From Cupriavidus phytohabitans (GTDB taxonomy: Bacteria; Pseudomonadota; Gammaproteobacteria; Burkholderiales; Burkholderiaceae), in contig NZ_AUFE01000001.1 of NCBI RefSeq assembly GCF_000426345.1, positions 62,001 through 126,000 of the forward strand: DNA of 64,000 nucleotides, written 5' to 3'. A program made the translations under genes and the position numbers. Below, piece after piece: positions 50,837-60,805 of this stretch. The notes beneath the pieces are model-generated. The model was given only the letters and a program-made list of their open reading frames with translations, was not told the origin of the DNA and ran no database searches. Numbering within the stretch: the stretch's first letter is position 1; each line of letters opens with the position of its first letter.

Positions 50837-51901
50837 TCAGCGCCGGAACCACAGTATCGACAACCCGGATGCCAGTACCAGCAGCACCGCCGCTGCCGCC
50901 GACAACAGCGCGCTCACCTCGGTCTCGCGGCGCTCCAGCGCGAAACGGGCACTGAGCTGGCGATAGACCTTGGTCAGGTCGGCGGCCGATCCGGCCTGGA
51001 AGTACTCGCCGCCGGTCAGCGTCGCCACCGCGCGCAGGACTGGTTCGTCGAGCTGCATGAAGTACGCCAGGCTCGACTCCGGCTCGCCCCCGCCCTGGGG
51101 CGAGCCGAAGCCCACGGTATAGACGCGCACGCCGCGCTCGGCCGCCATGCGCGCGGCGTCGATCGGGTCCGGACCGGTGGTGCGGCGGCCGTCGCTGAGC
51201 AGGATCACCGCGCCATGCCGGTATGCGCCCGGCTGCATCGGCTGGCGCTGCTGCTCGCGCTTGCGGGCGGCCTCGGCGGCGGCGGCCTCGTCAAGCGACG
51301 GCGCGCGCCCGCCGAAAAGCGTCGCGCTGTCGCCGAAGAGAATCGCCTCCAGGTCGATGCCGTCGTCGGGGAACAGCACCGCCAGCGCCTGGATCAGCCC
51401 GCTGCCGGTGGCGGTCGCGCGCTGCAGCTGCATGCGATCCAGCGCGTCGAGCATGTCCTGGCGATTACTGGTCGGCGGCAGCACCACGGTCGCGGTGGCG
51501 GCGAAGGTCACGATGCCGAGCCGCACGCTGGCCGGAAGTCCCACGATCAGGTCACGTGCGGCCTGCTTGGCAGCGGCGAGCCGCGTGGGCGGCACGTCGG
51601 TGGCGTCCATGCTGCGCGAGGTGTCCATGGCCAGCACCAGCGTGACGGTGTCGGACGGCAGGGTGACGGTGGCGGTGGGCCGCGCGCACGCCAGCAGCGC
51701 CGCGCCCAGCGCGACCAGGAACAGCAATGGAGGGATGTGGCGCCGCAGGCGTTGGCGCCGGCCCAGCGCGGCGCGGGGCAGCGCAAGGCTGGCGTACAGC
51801 AGGGCGGATTTCTTGCGCCGCGCGAGCAGGTACAGGTAGGCGGCTGCCAGCACAGGAAGCGCCAGCAGCAACCAGAGCATCTGCGGCCAGAGAAACTGCA
51901 T
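50837..51901 (-). CDS. VWA-domain protein (BatA-like), divergent copy
   Basis: 354-residue membrane protein with two N-terminal hydrophobic segments (5-25 and 57-72), a von Willebrand A domain and a C-terminal segment (LLSAAAAVLLVLASGLSILWF). The metal-ion site is DTSRS (93-97) in LAMDTSRSMDATD. The aerotolerance-type BatA proteins share this layout. It is divergent from the protease-MoxR-DUF58-VWA operon although its sequence belongs with it. It lies 188 bp upstream of the murA paralogue start. Confidence 0.85.
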   Translation of the reverse strand: MQFLWPQMLWLLLALPVLAAAYLYLLARRKKSALLYASLALPRAALGRRQRLRRHIPPLLFLVALGAALLACARPTATVTLPSDTVTLVLAMDTSRSMDATDVPPTRLAAAKQAARDLIVGLPASVRLGIVTFAATATVVLPPTSNRQDMLDALDRMQLQRATATGSGLIQALAVLFPDDGIDLEAILFGDSATLFGGRAPSLDEAAAAEAARKREQQRQPMQPGAYRHGAVILLSDGRRTTGPDPIDAARMAAERGVRVYTVGFGSPQGGGEPESSLAYFMQLDEPVLRAVATLTGGEYFQAGSAADLTKVYRQLSARFALERRETEVSALLSAAAAVLLVLASGLSILWFRR

Positions 51902-51975
51902 GCCCTGCTCCTTGGCGCGTGGTTAAGGGGATGGTACTGTATTTTTTAAGGCGGGACGGGACCTGGGGGGCTGCG

Positions 51976-52899
51976 ATGAAACGGGTGACGATCTACGGGC
52001 TGGTCTCGGCGGCGGTGGTCGTGGTCATCGCAGCGGGCGCGGCCATCGCCTGGTGGTCGCAGCCGCCACCCCGCGTGCTCAAGCAGGCAGACATCGACGC
52101 CGCGGTACTGCACACGCTGCAGACCAAGAGCCTGCCGTCGCGCACGGCCAGGGCTGCGGAGGCGGTGCGCGAATCAGTGGTGGAGGTCCGCAGCTATACG
52201 CCGGAAGAGAAACCCGTGGAAGCCGCCTCGGCGCCGAAGGCCAAGCGTGATCCCCCTGCCACACGGCGCAAATCTACGCCGCCCGCCCAGCCCGCGCCAC
52301 AGGACGAACTCGCCAGGCGCGACCCGGCCGACGGCAAGGATCCGGCCGGCGGCACGCGCGAAGCGCGCCACGTCGGCTCTGGCGTGGTCGTGACCGAAAG
52401 CGGCATGGTGCTGACCAGCTATCACGTCGTCGCCGATGCCAAGCGGGTGGAGGTCAGGTTCCACGACGGTCACATGGCCGAAGCCACCGTGGTGCAGGCC
52501 TTCCCCGAAAAAGACCTCGCCGTGCTCCGGCCCAAATCGATTCCCGACGACCTGCCGGCGGCGACACTCGGCTCCAGCCGTGAACTGGCGCCCGGCAGCG
52601 AAGTCGTGGCGGTCGGCTTCCCCTTCGGCATCGGCCCGTCGGTGTCGGCCGGCGTGGTCTCCGGGCTCGACCGCCATTTCGTCTCGCCGGACCGCAAGCA
52701 GAGCCTGGACAAGCTTATCCAGTTCGACGCCGCCGCCAACCCGGGCAATTCGGGCGGGCCGCTGGTGAACATGGACGGCGAAGTCGTCGGTATCGTCACC
52801 GCCATCCTCAACCCTAACCAGAGCGGCACTTTCCTCGGTATCGGCTTTGCCGTCACCATCGAGAGCGCCGGCGTTGCCATCGGATCTTCTCCTTTCTGA
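51976..52899 (+). CDS. Membrane-anchored trypsin-like serine protease without PDZ
   Basis: 307-residue protein: N-terminal membrane anchor (VVVVIAAGAAIAWW), Pro/Lys-rich linker (about 75-125), then a HtrA-like S1 protease core with catalytic H150 (TSYHVVADA), D180 (EKDLAVLRP) and S259 (ANPGNSGGPLV). No PDZ domain follows, and the chain stops soon after FAVTIESAGVAIG. An alternative start lies at 51931. First gene of the operon with MoxR, DUF58 and VWA. Confidence 0.83.
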   Translation: MKRVTIYGLVSAAVVVVIAAGAAIAWWSQPPPRVLKQADIDAAVLHTLQTKSLPSRTARAAEAVRESVVEVRSYTPEEKPVEAASAPKAKRDPPATRRKSTPPAQPAPQDELARRDPADGKDPAGGTREARHVGSGVVVTESGMVLTSYHVVADAKRVEVRFHDGHMAEATVVQAFPEKDLAVLRPKSIPDDLPAATLGSSRELAPGSEVVAVGFPFGIGPSVSAGVVSGLDRHFVSPDRKQSLDKLIQFDAAANPGNSGGPLVNMDGEVVGIVTAILNPNQSGTFLGIGFAVTIESAGVAIGSSPF

Positions 52900-52922
52900 A
52901 ACTTCCTGAAACGTGGGGGCCT

Positions 52923-53913
<991 letters not shown>

Positions 53914-53936
<23 letters not shown>

Positions 53937-54912
53937 GCGCCGCCGACAGGCGGAGGCCGCGGCACCTGCCCCCGCAGCCGCCAGCGCGGCAGTGGCCGCG
54001 GTCGGGTCGAAGCAGACCGAAGCGCTGCTGCGCCGGCTGGAATGGACGGTAGTGCGCCGCCTCGACGGGCTGCTGCAGGGCGATTACCGCACGCTGTTCC
54101 GCGGCTTCGGGCTTGACCTGGCCGACCTGCGCGAATACCGCCCCGGCGACGACGTGCGCCATATCGACTGGAACGTGACCGCGCGGCTGCAGACCCCGCA
54201 CGTGCGCGAGTTCCAGGAAGACCGCGACGTCTCGGCGTGGTTCGTGCTAGACCTGAGCGGGTCGGTCGAGTTCGGCTCGGGCACCGTGCGCAAGCGCGAC
54301 CTGCTCACCGACTTCACCACCGTGATGGCGCTGCTGCTGACGCGCTACGGCAACCGCGCCGGCGCGGTGCTCTATGGCGGCGCCACCGACAAGGCGGCGA
54401 CCGTGATCCCGGCGCGCTCGGGCCGGCGCCAGCTGCTGCACTTGCTCGACCGCATGCATGCCACGCCGGCGGCCTGCCCGGGCGATACCCGCCTGCGCGA
54501 CCTGCTGGAGCAGGCGCGCCTGGTCGCCAGGCGGCGCTCGGTGGTGTTCGTCGTGTCCGACTTCATCAGCGCAACGGGCTGGCAGGCATCGCTCGGCATG
54601 CTGGCGCGGCGCCATGAAGTGGTCGCGGTGCGGCTGGTCGATCCACTCGAACTGGCCCTGCCCGACCTGGGCCTGGTCGTGCTGCAGGACGCCGAGACCG
54701 CCGAGCAGATCTTTGTCGACACGCATGACCCGGCCTTCCGCAAGCGCTTCGCCGCCGCGGCCGAGGCGCGCGAGGCCGAGCTGCACCAGGCCTTCGCGCG
54801 TGCCGGGGTGCAGTGCCTGACGCTGTCGACCTACGCCCGGCTGGACCTGGCGCTGCTGAATTTCACGCGCCAGCGGCGCCACCGGCAAGGAACCGCCAGG
54901 GGGGCCGCATGA
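53914..54912 (+). CDS. DUF58-domain protein
   Basis: 332-residue cytoplasmic protein with the DUF58 core LREYRPGDDVRHIDWNVTARLQTPHVREF (separate motifs LREYRPGDD and HIDWN) near residues 70-95. The rest resembles a VWA-like fold (VLDLSGSVEFGSG). It is a standard partner of MoxR ATPases. It overlaps MoxR by 23 bp and the following VWA gene by four bases (ATGA at 54909-54912). Confidence 0.9.
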
Positions 54913-55988
54913 CCGATGCGATCAGCCGCTTGCCCGTCTTCAGCTTCCTGTGGCCGAGCATGCTGTGGGGGCTCGCGACCGTGCTGGTGCTGGCGGGGGG
55001 TTACCTGTGGCTGGATGCGCGCCGCCGGCGCGCGACCGTGCACACCCCCGCGCTGAAGCCTGTCGGCGTGCCCGTCCGTGGCGGTCCGGGCTGGCGCCGC
55101 CACGTGGCGCCGGCACTGACGCTGCTGGCGCTGACGGCGCTGATCGTCGCCATCGCCCGGCCCCAGGCCCTGCTGACGCTGCCCTCGCGCATCAAGACCG
55201 TGATCCTGGTCATCGACCTGTCCGGCAGCATGCGCGCGCAGGATATCAAGCCCAGCCGCATCCGCGCCGCGCAGCAGGCCGCCCGGGTCTTGCTCGCAGA
55301 CCAGCCCGCCAGCGTCAGCGTCGGCGTGGTGGCGATGGCGGGCACCGCGGCCGTGGCGCAGGCTCCCAGCCGCAGCAAGGACGACGTGGCTGCCGCCATC
55401 GAGCGCCTGAAGCCGCAAGGCGGCACGGCGCTGGGCAATGGCGTGCTGATCGCGCTGACTGCGCTGCTGCCGGAGGCTACCAACGAAGCCGAGCGCCTGA
55501 TGAACGACGACATCCCGCAGTCTAGGAAGCCGCCGGGCAGCGCCTCCTCGTCCTCCGGCGACAGCGACACGGATGCCGTCACGCCCGGCTCGTACGGCGC
55601 GGGCGCGATCGTCTTGTTCTCCGACGGCGAGAGCAACGCCGGCCCCGGCGCGCTGCAGGCCGCGCAGCTTGCCGCCACCTACGGCGTGCGCATCTATACC
55701 GTGGGCGTCGGCACGCCTGAGGGCGTGGTGCTGTCGGTCGACGGCATGTCCTCCCGCGTCCGGCTGGATGAGAAGGTGCTGAAGCAGGTGGCCGACGCAA
55801 CCGGCGCCGAGTATTTCCGGCTGGAAGATACGGCCCAGCTGAAGAAGGTGTACAGCGCGCTCAGCGCAAAGCTGTCCCTCGACAAGCGCGACCAGGTGGA
55901 GGTCACCGCGTTCTTCGCCGCGCTGGGCGCGCTGCTGGCGGCGATGGCGGGGCTGCTGTCGCTGTGGTGGTTCGGCCGGGTGATGTAG
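54909..55988 (+). CDS. VWA-domain protein (BatA-like)
   Basis: 359-residue membrane protein with N-terminal hydrophobic segments (LWGLATVLVLAGGYLWL and LTLLALTALIVAIARPQ), a VWA domain with the MIDAS residues DLSGS (103-107) and a final membrane segment (AALGALLAAMAGLLSLWWF). A Ser-rich loop (PPGSASSSSGDSD) interrupts the domain. It is coupled to DUF58. With the divergent VWA gene it makes two VWA partners for one MoxR ATPase. Confidence 0.9.
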   Translation: MTDAISRLPVFSFLWPSMLWGLATVLVLAGGYLWLDARRRRATVHTPALKPVGVPVRGGPGWRRHVAPALTLLALTALIVAIARPQALLTLPSRIKTVILVIDLSGSMRAQDIKPSRIRAAQQAARVLLADQPASVSVGVVAMAGTAAVAQAPSRSKDDVAAAIERLKPQGGTALGNGVLIALTALLPEATNEAERLMNDDIPQSRKPPGSASSSSGDSDTDAVTPGSYGAGAIVLFSDGESNAGPGALQAAQLAATYGVRIYTVGVGTPEGVVLSVDGMSSRVRLDEKVLKQVADATGAEYFRLEDTAQLKKVYSALSAKLSLDKRDQVEVTAFFAALGALLAAMAGLLSLWWFGRVM

Positions 55989-56016
55989 TGCGGCGGCTTG
56001 CGCCAGGCGTAGCTGG

Positions 56017-57018
56017 TCAGGCGCAAGCCTCCGGTGCCAGTGCCCGGCATGCCGCGGCGCGCGCCGCATCAAATTCGCGCCGCGTGCGCGCGACCAGTTC
56101 CGCCACCGGCTCCACCTGCGCGACACCCGACACCGAGTGCCCCGCGCTCCAGATATCGCGCCAGCGTCTGATGCCGGCCGAGCCCTGGCTGCCGTAGAGC
56201 GCATTGGCGCGCTCCTGCGTCATGTCGGTGGGCAGGTTGGCCGGGTCGAGGCCGCTGGCGATGATCGACGGGCGCAGTGTGTTGGTCTCGAGCCCGGTGA
56301 AGGCGCGCGACAGCATCACGTCGTCCAGCTCGCTGCTGACCAGCATGTCCTTGTACCCGTCGACGGCCATGCTTTCACGCGTGGCGATGAAGCGCGTTCC
56401 CATGTAGGCAAGGTCGCAGCCGAGCACCTGTGCCGACAGCAGGCCCACGCCGTCGGAGATGCCGCCCGCCAGCACCACCGGCCCGTCGAAGAAACTCCGC
56501 ACCGCGCGCACGAAGGCAAAGCCATTGGCCCACCCGGTCTGTCCGCCCGCGCCGGCGGTCAGCAGGATCAGGCCGTCGGCGCCGGCCGCCACCGCCTTGC
56601 GCGCATGCCGCACCGATGCCACGTCGGCCAGCACCAGGCAGCCGATCTCGTGCAGCGGGCCGACCACGGCATCGGGCGCGCCCACGCTGGTGATGACCAT
56701 CTCGACCCGGTGCCGCAGCAGGCAGTCCAGCTCCTGCTGCAAGGCCTCGCGGCGCATGATCAGGTTGGGACAGACCGGCGCGTCGTCGCGGGTCAGCTCA
56801 GCGCCGAAGCGCGTCATCCACGCGTCGAGTTCTTCGGTCGAGCGGCAGTTCGCAGTGGGGAACGATCCGATCACGCCGGCACGGCACGCGGCCAGCACGA
56901 GCTCCGGTCCCGAGACGCGGAACATCGGCGCGGCAATCAGCGGCAGCGACAGGCGGCGGGTGATCGATTGCGGCAGGCGCCGGCCGGCAGCAGCGGCGTT
57001 CACAGGGATGGCGTTCAT
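56017..57018 (-). CDS. NAD(P)H-dependent flavin oxidoreductase (nitronate monooxygenase family)
   Basis: 333-residue TIM-barrel FMN protein: LIAAPMFRVSGPELVLAACR at the start, TSVGAPDAVVGPLHEIG, LTAGAGGQTGWANGFAFVRA and GGISDGVGLLSAQVLGCDLAYMGTRFIAT are the family signatures. Members oxidise nitronates or reduce enoyl/quinone-type substrates. Start at 57018; an upstream TTG (57054) would overlap the ligase gene. Last in the Bug-ligase-oxidoreductase set. Confidence 0.85.
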   Translation of the reverse strand: MNAIPVNAAAAGRRLPQSITRRLSLPLIAAPMFRVSGPELVLAACRAGVIGSFPTANCRSTEELDAWMTRFGAELTRDDAPVCPNLIMRREALQQELDCLLRHRVEMVITSVGAPDAVVGPLHEIGCLVLADVASVRHARKAVAAGADGLILLTAGAGGQTGWANGFAFVRAVRSFFDGPVVLAGGISDGVGLLSAQVLGCDLAYMGTRFIATRESMAVDGYKDMLVSSELDDVMLSRAFTGLETNTLRPSIIASGLDPANLPTDMTQERANALYGSQGSAGIRRWRDIWSAGHSVSGVAQVEPVAELVARTRREFDAARAAACRALAPEACA

Positions 57019-57046
57019 ATCGATGCAGGCAGAAGAGTTTGCGGGG

Positions 57047-58603
57047 TCAGGCAACGTTGCGGCCTTGGCCGTTCCAGTGGCGCGCGCGCAGCGCCTTCTT
57101 GTCGAGCTTGCCCAGCGCCGTCAGCGGCAGGGCCGCGACGATCTCCACGCGCTTGGGCGTATTGACGCTGCCCTTGAGCGCCTTGACATGGCCAATCAGC
57201 TCGTCCGCCGTCGCCGACTTGCCGGCGCGCAGCACCACGTAGGCGGTCACGGCCTCGCCCCATTTGGCATCCGGCACGCCGATCACCGCGCCCAGGCTGA
57301 CCGCGGGGTGGGTGGCCAGCGCGTCTTCCACCTCGCGCGGATACACGTTGAAGCCGCCGCTGACGATCATGTCCTTCTTGCGGTCCACGATGTAAAGCCT
57401 TCCGCATTCATCGGCCACGGCAACGTCGCCGGTATGGAGCCAGCCGCCGGCAAAGGCCTGCTCCGTCAGTTCCGGGTCGCGCCAGTAGCCGCTCATCGCG
57501 GCGGGGCTGCGCACGCAGATCTCGCCGTGCTGGCCCGGCGCCACCTCGCGGTTGTCGTCGTCGAGCAGGCGCACTTCGCAGCCGGCCAGCGGAAAGCCGC
57601 AGGCATCCATCAGCGCCGGTTGCGACAGGTCGTGGTCTTCCTTGCGCAGCGCGGTCATGGGCGAGCATTCGGACTGGCCATAAAGCTGGCAGAACACCGG
57701 CCCGATGCGCTCGATGCCCTCGATCAGGCGCTGGCGCGAGATGGGCGCGCCAGCGTACAGCAGCGTTTCCAGTGAAGACAGGTCGAAGGCACCCAAGCGC
57801 GGATGGTCGAGCAAGCCATACACCATGGTCGGCACCATCATGGTCGCGTTGATGCGCTCGCGCGCGATGGTGGCGGCCATCTCCTCCGGGTCGAAGCGCG
57901 CCATCAGATGGACCGTGCCGCCGCGCAGCAGCGTCGGCACGACATTGGTGCCGGTGACGTGGGTGATGGGCGCCACCGCCAGGAAGCGCGGCGCCCGCGG
58001 CATGTCGAAATGGGCCAGCATCTGCAGCGCGACATGGCCGTTGGCGCCACCCGACTTCATCACACCCTTGGGCCGGCCGGTGGTGCCGCCGGTATAGGAG
58101 AGCGTGGCCATGGCGCTGGCCGACGACTGGTCGACCGGGGCGGGATCGCCTATCGCCTCCGCCAGCGCCGCCAGGTCGGTGCCGGTATCGCAGGCGCCCA
58201 GCGTCAGGATGCGGCTGCCCGGCAGGCGCGCGGCAATCTCGCCGGCGCGGTGGCCGTAACCGGCGGCGTCGACGATGACCGCCGCGACGTCGGCATCCTC
58301 GACCTGGAAGCAATGCGCGTCGAGCGAGCCCATCGGATGCAGCCAGCTGGCGGCGGCGCCCAGGCCCTGCACCGCGATGCCGGCGCACCAGCTGTCGGCG
58401 CGGTTGGCGCTGAGCAGGGCCACGCGCGTGCCGGCGCCGATGCCATGCCGCGCCAGCACGGACTGGTAGCGGCCGATCAGGCTGGTGGCCTGCCGGTAAG
58501 TCAGCCGGCCGCCGGCCCACTGGAACGCGATGCGATCGGGATAGCGGCGCAGTGCCGCCAGCGCCAGCGAGAAGAATGAAGGCGAAGCGTGGATCATGGT
58601 CAT
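57047..58603 (-). CDS. AMP-dependent acyl-CoA synthetase/ligase
   Basis: 518-residue ANL-superfamily enzyme. The phosphate loop is LSYTGGTTGRPKGVMK, the later signature HTGDVAVADECGRLYIVDRKKDMI, and a C-terminal lysine in LTALGKLDKKALR. It activates a carboxylic acid to its CoA thioester. It lies 28 bp before the flavin oxidoreductase and 21 bp after the Bug protein gene. Substrate not named by sequence; an aromatic or medium-chain acid is plausible. Confidence 0.87.
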   Translation of the reverse strand: MTMIHASPSFFSLALAALRRYPDRIAFQWAGGRLTYRQATSLIGRYQSVLARHGIGAGTRVALLSANRADSWCAGIAVQGLGAAASWLHPMGSLDAHCFQVEDADVAAVIVDAAGYGHRAGEIAARLPGSRILTLGACDTGTDLAALAEAIGDPAPVDQSSASAMATLSYTGGTTGRPKGVMKSGGANGHVALQMLAHFDMPRAPRFLAVAPITHVTGTNVVPTLLRGGTVHLMARFDPEEMAATIARERINATMMVPTMVYGLLDHPRLGAFDLSSLETLLYAGAPISRQRLIEGIERIGPVFCQLYGQSECSPMTALRKEDHDLSQPALMDACGFPLAGCEVRLLDDDNREVAPGQHGEICVRSPAAMSGYWRDPELTEQAFAGGWLHTGDVAVADECGRLYIVDRKKDMIVSGGFNVYPREVEDALATHPAVSLGAVIGVPDAKWGEAVTAYVVLRAGKSATADELIGHVKALKGSVNTPKRVEIVAALPLTALGKLDKKALRARHWNGQGRNVA

Positions 58604-58624
58604 GGTTCCGAAGCAGTCGGCGCC

Positions 58625-59626
58625 TCAGTCGGCGCGGATGGCGGCATTGGTAATGACGGTGCGCCACTTCTCTTCGTCGCGCCGCAGCTTGGCGGCGAAC
58701 TCGTCGGGGCTGTTGCCGACCACGGTCACGCCCAGCTCTTCCATGCGCCGGGACACATCGGGGTCGCGCAACGACTTGCCCACGGCCGCCGACAGCTTCT
58801 GCACGATGGCCGGATCGGTCTTGCCCGGCGCCAGGATGCCGAACCAGCCTTCGAGGTCGAGCCCGCGGATGCCGAGTTCGCCGAAGGTCGGCGTCGACTT
58901 GAAGTGCGGCGAGCGCTCGCTGCTGGTGATCGCCAGCATCTTCATGCGCTCGTTGCCGGCATTGGCGCGCGCGCTGGCGAAATCGAGGAATGCCACCGGG
59001 ATATGGCCCGCCTGCAGGTCCGACAGCAGCGGCGCGCCGCCGCGGTACGGCACATGGACCATGCTGACGCCGGCGCTCTGCTTGAACAGCTCGCCGAGGA
59101 TATGCGACGAGGTGCCGTTGCCGTACGAGCCATAGCTGTACTGGCCGGGGCGCTGCTTCGCCGTCGCGATGAAATCCTTGACGCTGCCGGTCTGCGCCGA
59201 CGCGGCGCCGATCAGCACGAAGCTGGAGCGGGCCACTTCCGCGACCGGCGCCAGGTCGGTAAAGACGTCGTATGGCGGTTTGGCCTTCTGCACCGACGAC
59301 TGGATCAGCGCGGTCCAGGTGAACAGGATCGTGTAGCCGTCCGGCTGGGCGCGCGCCACCGCCGTGGTGCCGATCACGCTGCTGGCGCCGGGCTTGTTCT
59401 CCACCACCACGGGCTGGCCCAGCGTCTTGCCGAGCTTGTCGGCGACCAGCCGCGCGAGGATGTCGGCGCCGGCTCCGGCGGTCGACGGCACCACCATGTG
59501 GATCGGCTTCTTCGGGTAGTCGCCCGCCTCGGCCGAGGTGGCCAGCGCCGGGTTGGTGCCCCATCCGAGCGCGCATGCCGTCATCGCCACGGCACAGGTT
59601 TTCCTGCTTGAAACGCTAACGGTCAC
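58625..59626 (-). CDS. Bug-family tripartite tricarboxylate transporter binding protein
   Basis: 333-residue exported binding protein. Signal peptide about residues 1-34 (AVAMTACALGWGTNPALA) and the Bug signatures YPKKPIHMVVPSTAGAGADILARLVADKL, VENKPGASSVIGTTAVARAQPDGYT and PYRGGAPLLSDLQAG (separate motifs). It starts with GTG at 59626, behind GGAG. No TctA/TctB partners are in the window, as usual for orphan Bug proteins in this group. Divergent from the TetR gene, with a clear operator between. Confidence 0.88.
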   Translation of the reverse strand: MTVSVSSRKTCAVAMTACALGWGTNPALATSAEAGDYPKKPIHMVVPSTAGAGADILARLVADKLGKTLGQPVVVENKPGASSVIGTTAVARAQPDGYTILFTWTALIQSSVQKAKPPYDVFTDLAPVAEVARSSFVLIGAASAQTGSVKDFIATAKQRPGQYSYGSYGNGTSSHILGELFKQSAGVSMVHVPYRGGAPLLSDLQAGHIPVAFLDFASARANAGNERMKMLAITSSERSPHFKSTPTFGELGIRGLDLEGWFGILAPGKTDPAIVQKLSAAVGKSLRDPDVSRRMEELGVTVVGNSPDEFAAKLRRDEEKWRTVITNAAIRAD

Positions 59627-59701
59627 GGCTGTCTCCTGGTGTTCTTGTCATGACGGGCTGGTCTGTCCGTGGGTCGGGCATGCCCGCCGGAGAAGCTTAT
59701 A

Positions 59702-59723
59702 ACTTGCTTGTTGATAAGCAAGT
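59702..59723. promoter_or_regulatory. TetR-family operator in the divergent region
   Basis: Perfect 8-bp arms ACTTGCTT (59702-59709) and AAGCAAGT (59716-59723) with a six-base spacer GTTGAT. It lies 76 bp from the GTG of the Bug gene and 92 bp before the TetR ATG, so it could control both. Confidence 0.75.
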
Positions 59724-59814
59724 AAGTGAAATCCCGAGGCGTCGCGGCAGGGTTATGCCCGCGTCACTGCGTTACCATCGGCGTGTCCACGGCGGATTCC
59801 CACGGAGAACCCAG

Positions 59815-60462
59815 ATGACGACCGAAGTCGGGGCCGCGCCGGCCCCCGCCCGGCGCCGCACGCAAAAGGAGCGGCGCGACGAGGCCGCGCGCCGGATCAT
59901 GGACAGCGCCATGGCGCTGGTGTGCGAGAAAGGCATCGCCGGCCTGACGCTGGGCGAGGTGGGCGAACGCGCCGGCTATAGCCGCGGCCTTGCCGCGCAC
60001 CACTACGGCCACAAGGAAGGGCTGCTGGTGGCGCTGGTCGAGCAGATCGGCAAGGATGTGCGAGACGTGCGCCAGCAGGTGGCCAACTGGGCCCCGGGGC
60101 TGGAAAGCGTGCTGGGGATCGTCGGCTTCTACGTCGGCCGCCACCCGTCGCTCGACACCGCGCTGCGCGCGCTGCACGTGCTGCTGTCGGAAAGCGTGGT
60201 CACCCGCGGGGCGGTGGCGGACGCGCTGGACCGGCTCAACCGCGAGTCGGTCTCGATCCTGGAAGGGCATATCCGGCGCGGCGTCGAAGCGGGCAATATC
60301 CGCGCCGATGTCGACCCGCTGGCCGAATCGGTGGCCATCATCGGCGCCATGCGCGGGGTGTCGGCGCAGTACCTGTTCGGCATGAGCGATGCCAGTGCCA
60401 GGGCGGTACGCAATGCGCTGGTGGAGACGTTGCGGCGAGGACTGCGGCGCGAGCCCGGCTGA
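59815..60462 (+). CDS. TetR-family transcriptional regulator
   Basis: 215-residue repressor. The N-terminal helix-turn-helix is AARRIMDSAMALVCEKGIAGLTLGEVGERAGYSRGLAAHHY (residues about 24-66), followed by an all-helical ligand domain. Start at 59815 with GGAGAA upstream; the longer reading has no support. It is divergent from the Bug-ligase-oxidoreductase genes. The MFS-amidohydrolase pair on its own strand, 343 bp further, may also be a target. Confidence 0.9.
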   Translation: MTTEVGAAPAPARRRTQKERRDEAARRIMDSAMALVCEKGIAGLTLGEVGERAGYSRGLAAHHYGHKEGLLVALVEQIGKDVRDVRQQVANWAPGLESVLGIVGFYVGRHPSLDTALRALHVLLSESVVTRGAVADALDRLNRESVSILEGHIRRGVEAGNIRADVDPLAESVAIIGAMRGVSAQYLFGMSDASARAVRNALVETLRRGLRREPG

Positions 60463-60805
60463 CCGCCTGCGTCCCGGGCCGAGGCATGCGCGGCGCGCAT
60501 GCCCTGCGCCGGCATCAGGGCAAACCCTGATATTCCCTGTTTCGTCCATGCCGGCGGCGTGGCACAAGGCTTCCGGCCTGCTCCCCGCCAGCCCTGCGCC
60601 AGCGCGGCCGGGCCGTGGTCCACCGCAGGCCTCGGCCGCTCCGCCATGCGCTACGCGCATGGCTCCATGCGCAGATATCGTTTTTTTCATCATCGGGCCG
60701 ACACCTATCATCGGTTTGCCTACCGATGCCTGCCGCCCTCGCCCCGGGTGCAAGCGCGCCCGGCATTCCCGTAGCCCCCTGATCTGTCGCCTGGAGTGGA
60801 GTGAC
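60463..60805 (+). other. 343-bp gap between TetR and MFS genes
   Basis: It contains two short hairpins: GCATGCGC (60484-60491) and GCGCATGC (60495-60502) around GGC, and ATCAGGG (60514-60520) and CCCTGAT (60525-60531) with a CAAA loop followed by ATTCCCTGTTT. Either could end the TetR transcript, but neither is a strong terminator. The rest holds no gene I can support and should contain the MFS promoter. Confidence 0.45.
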
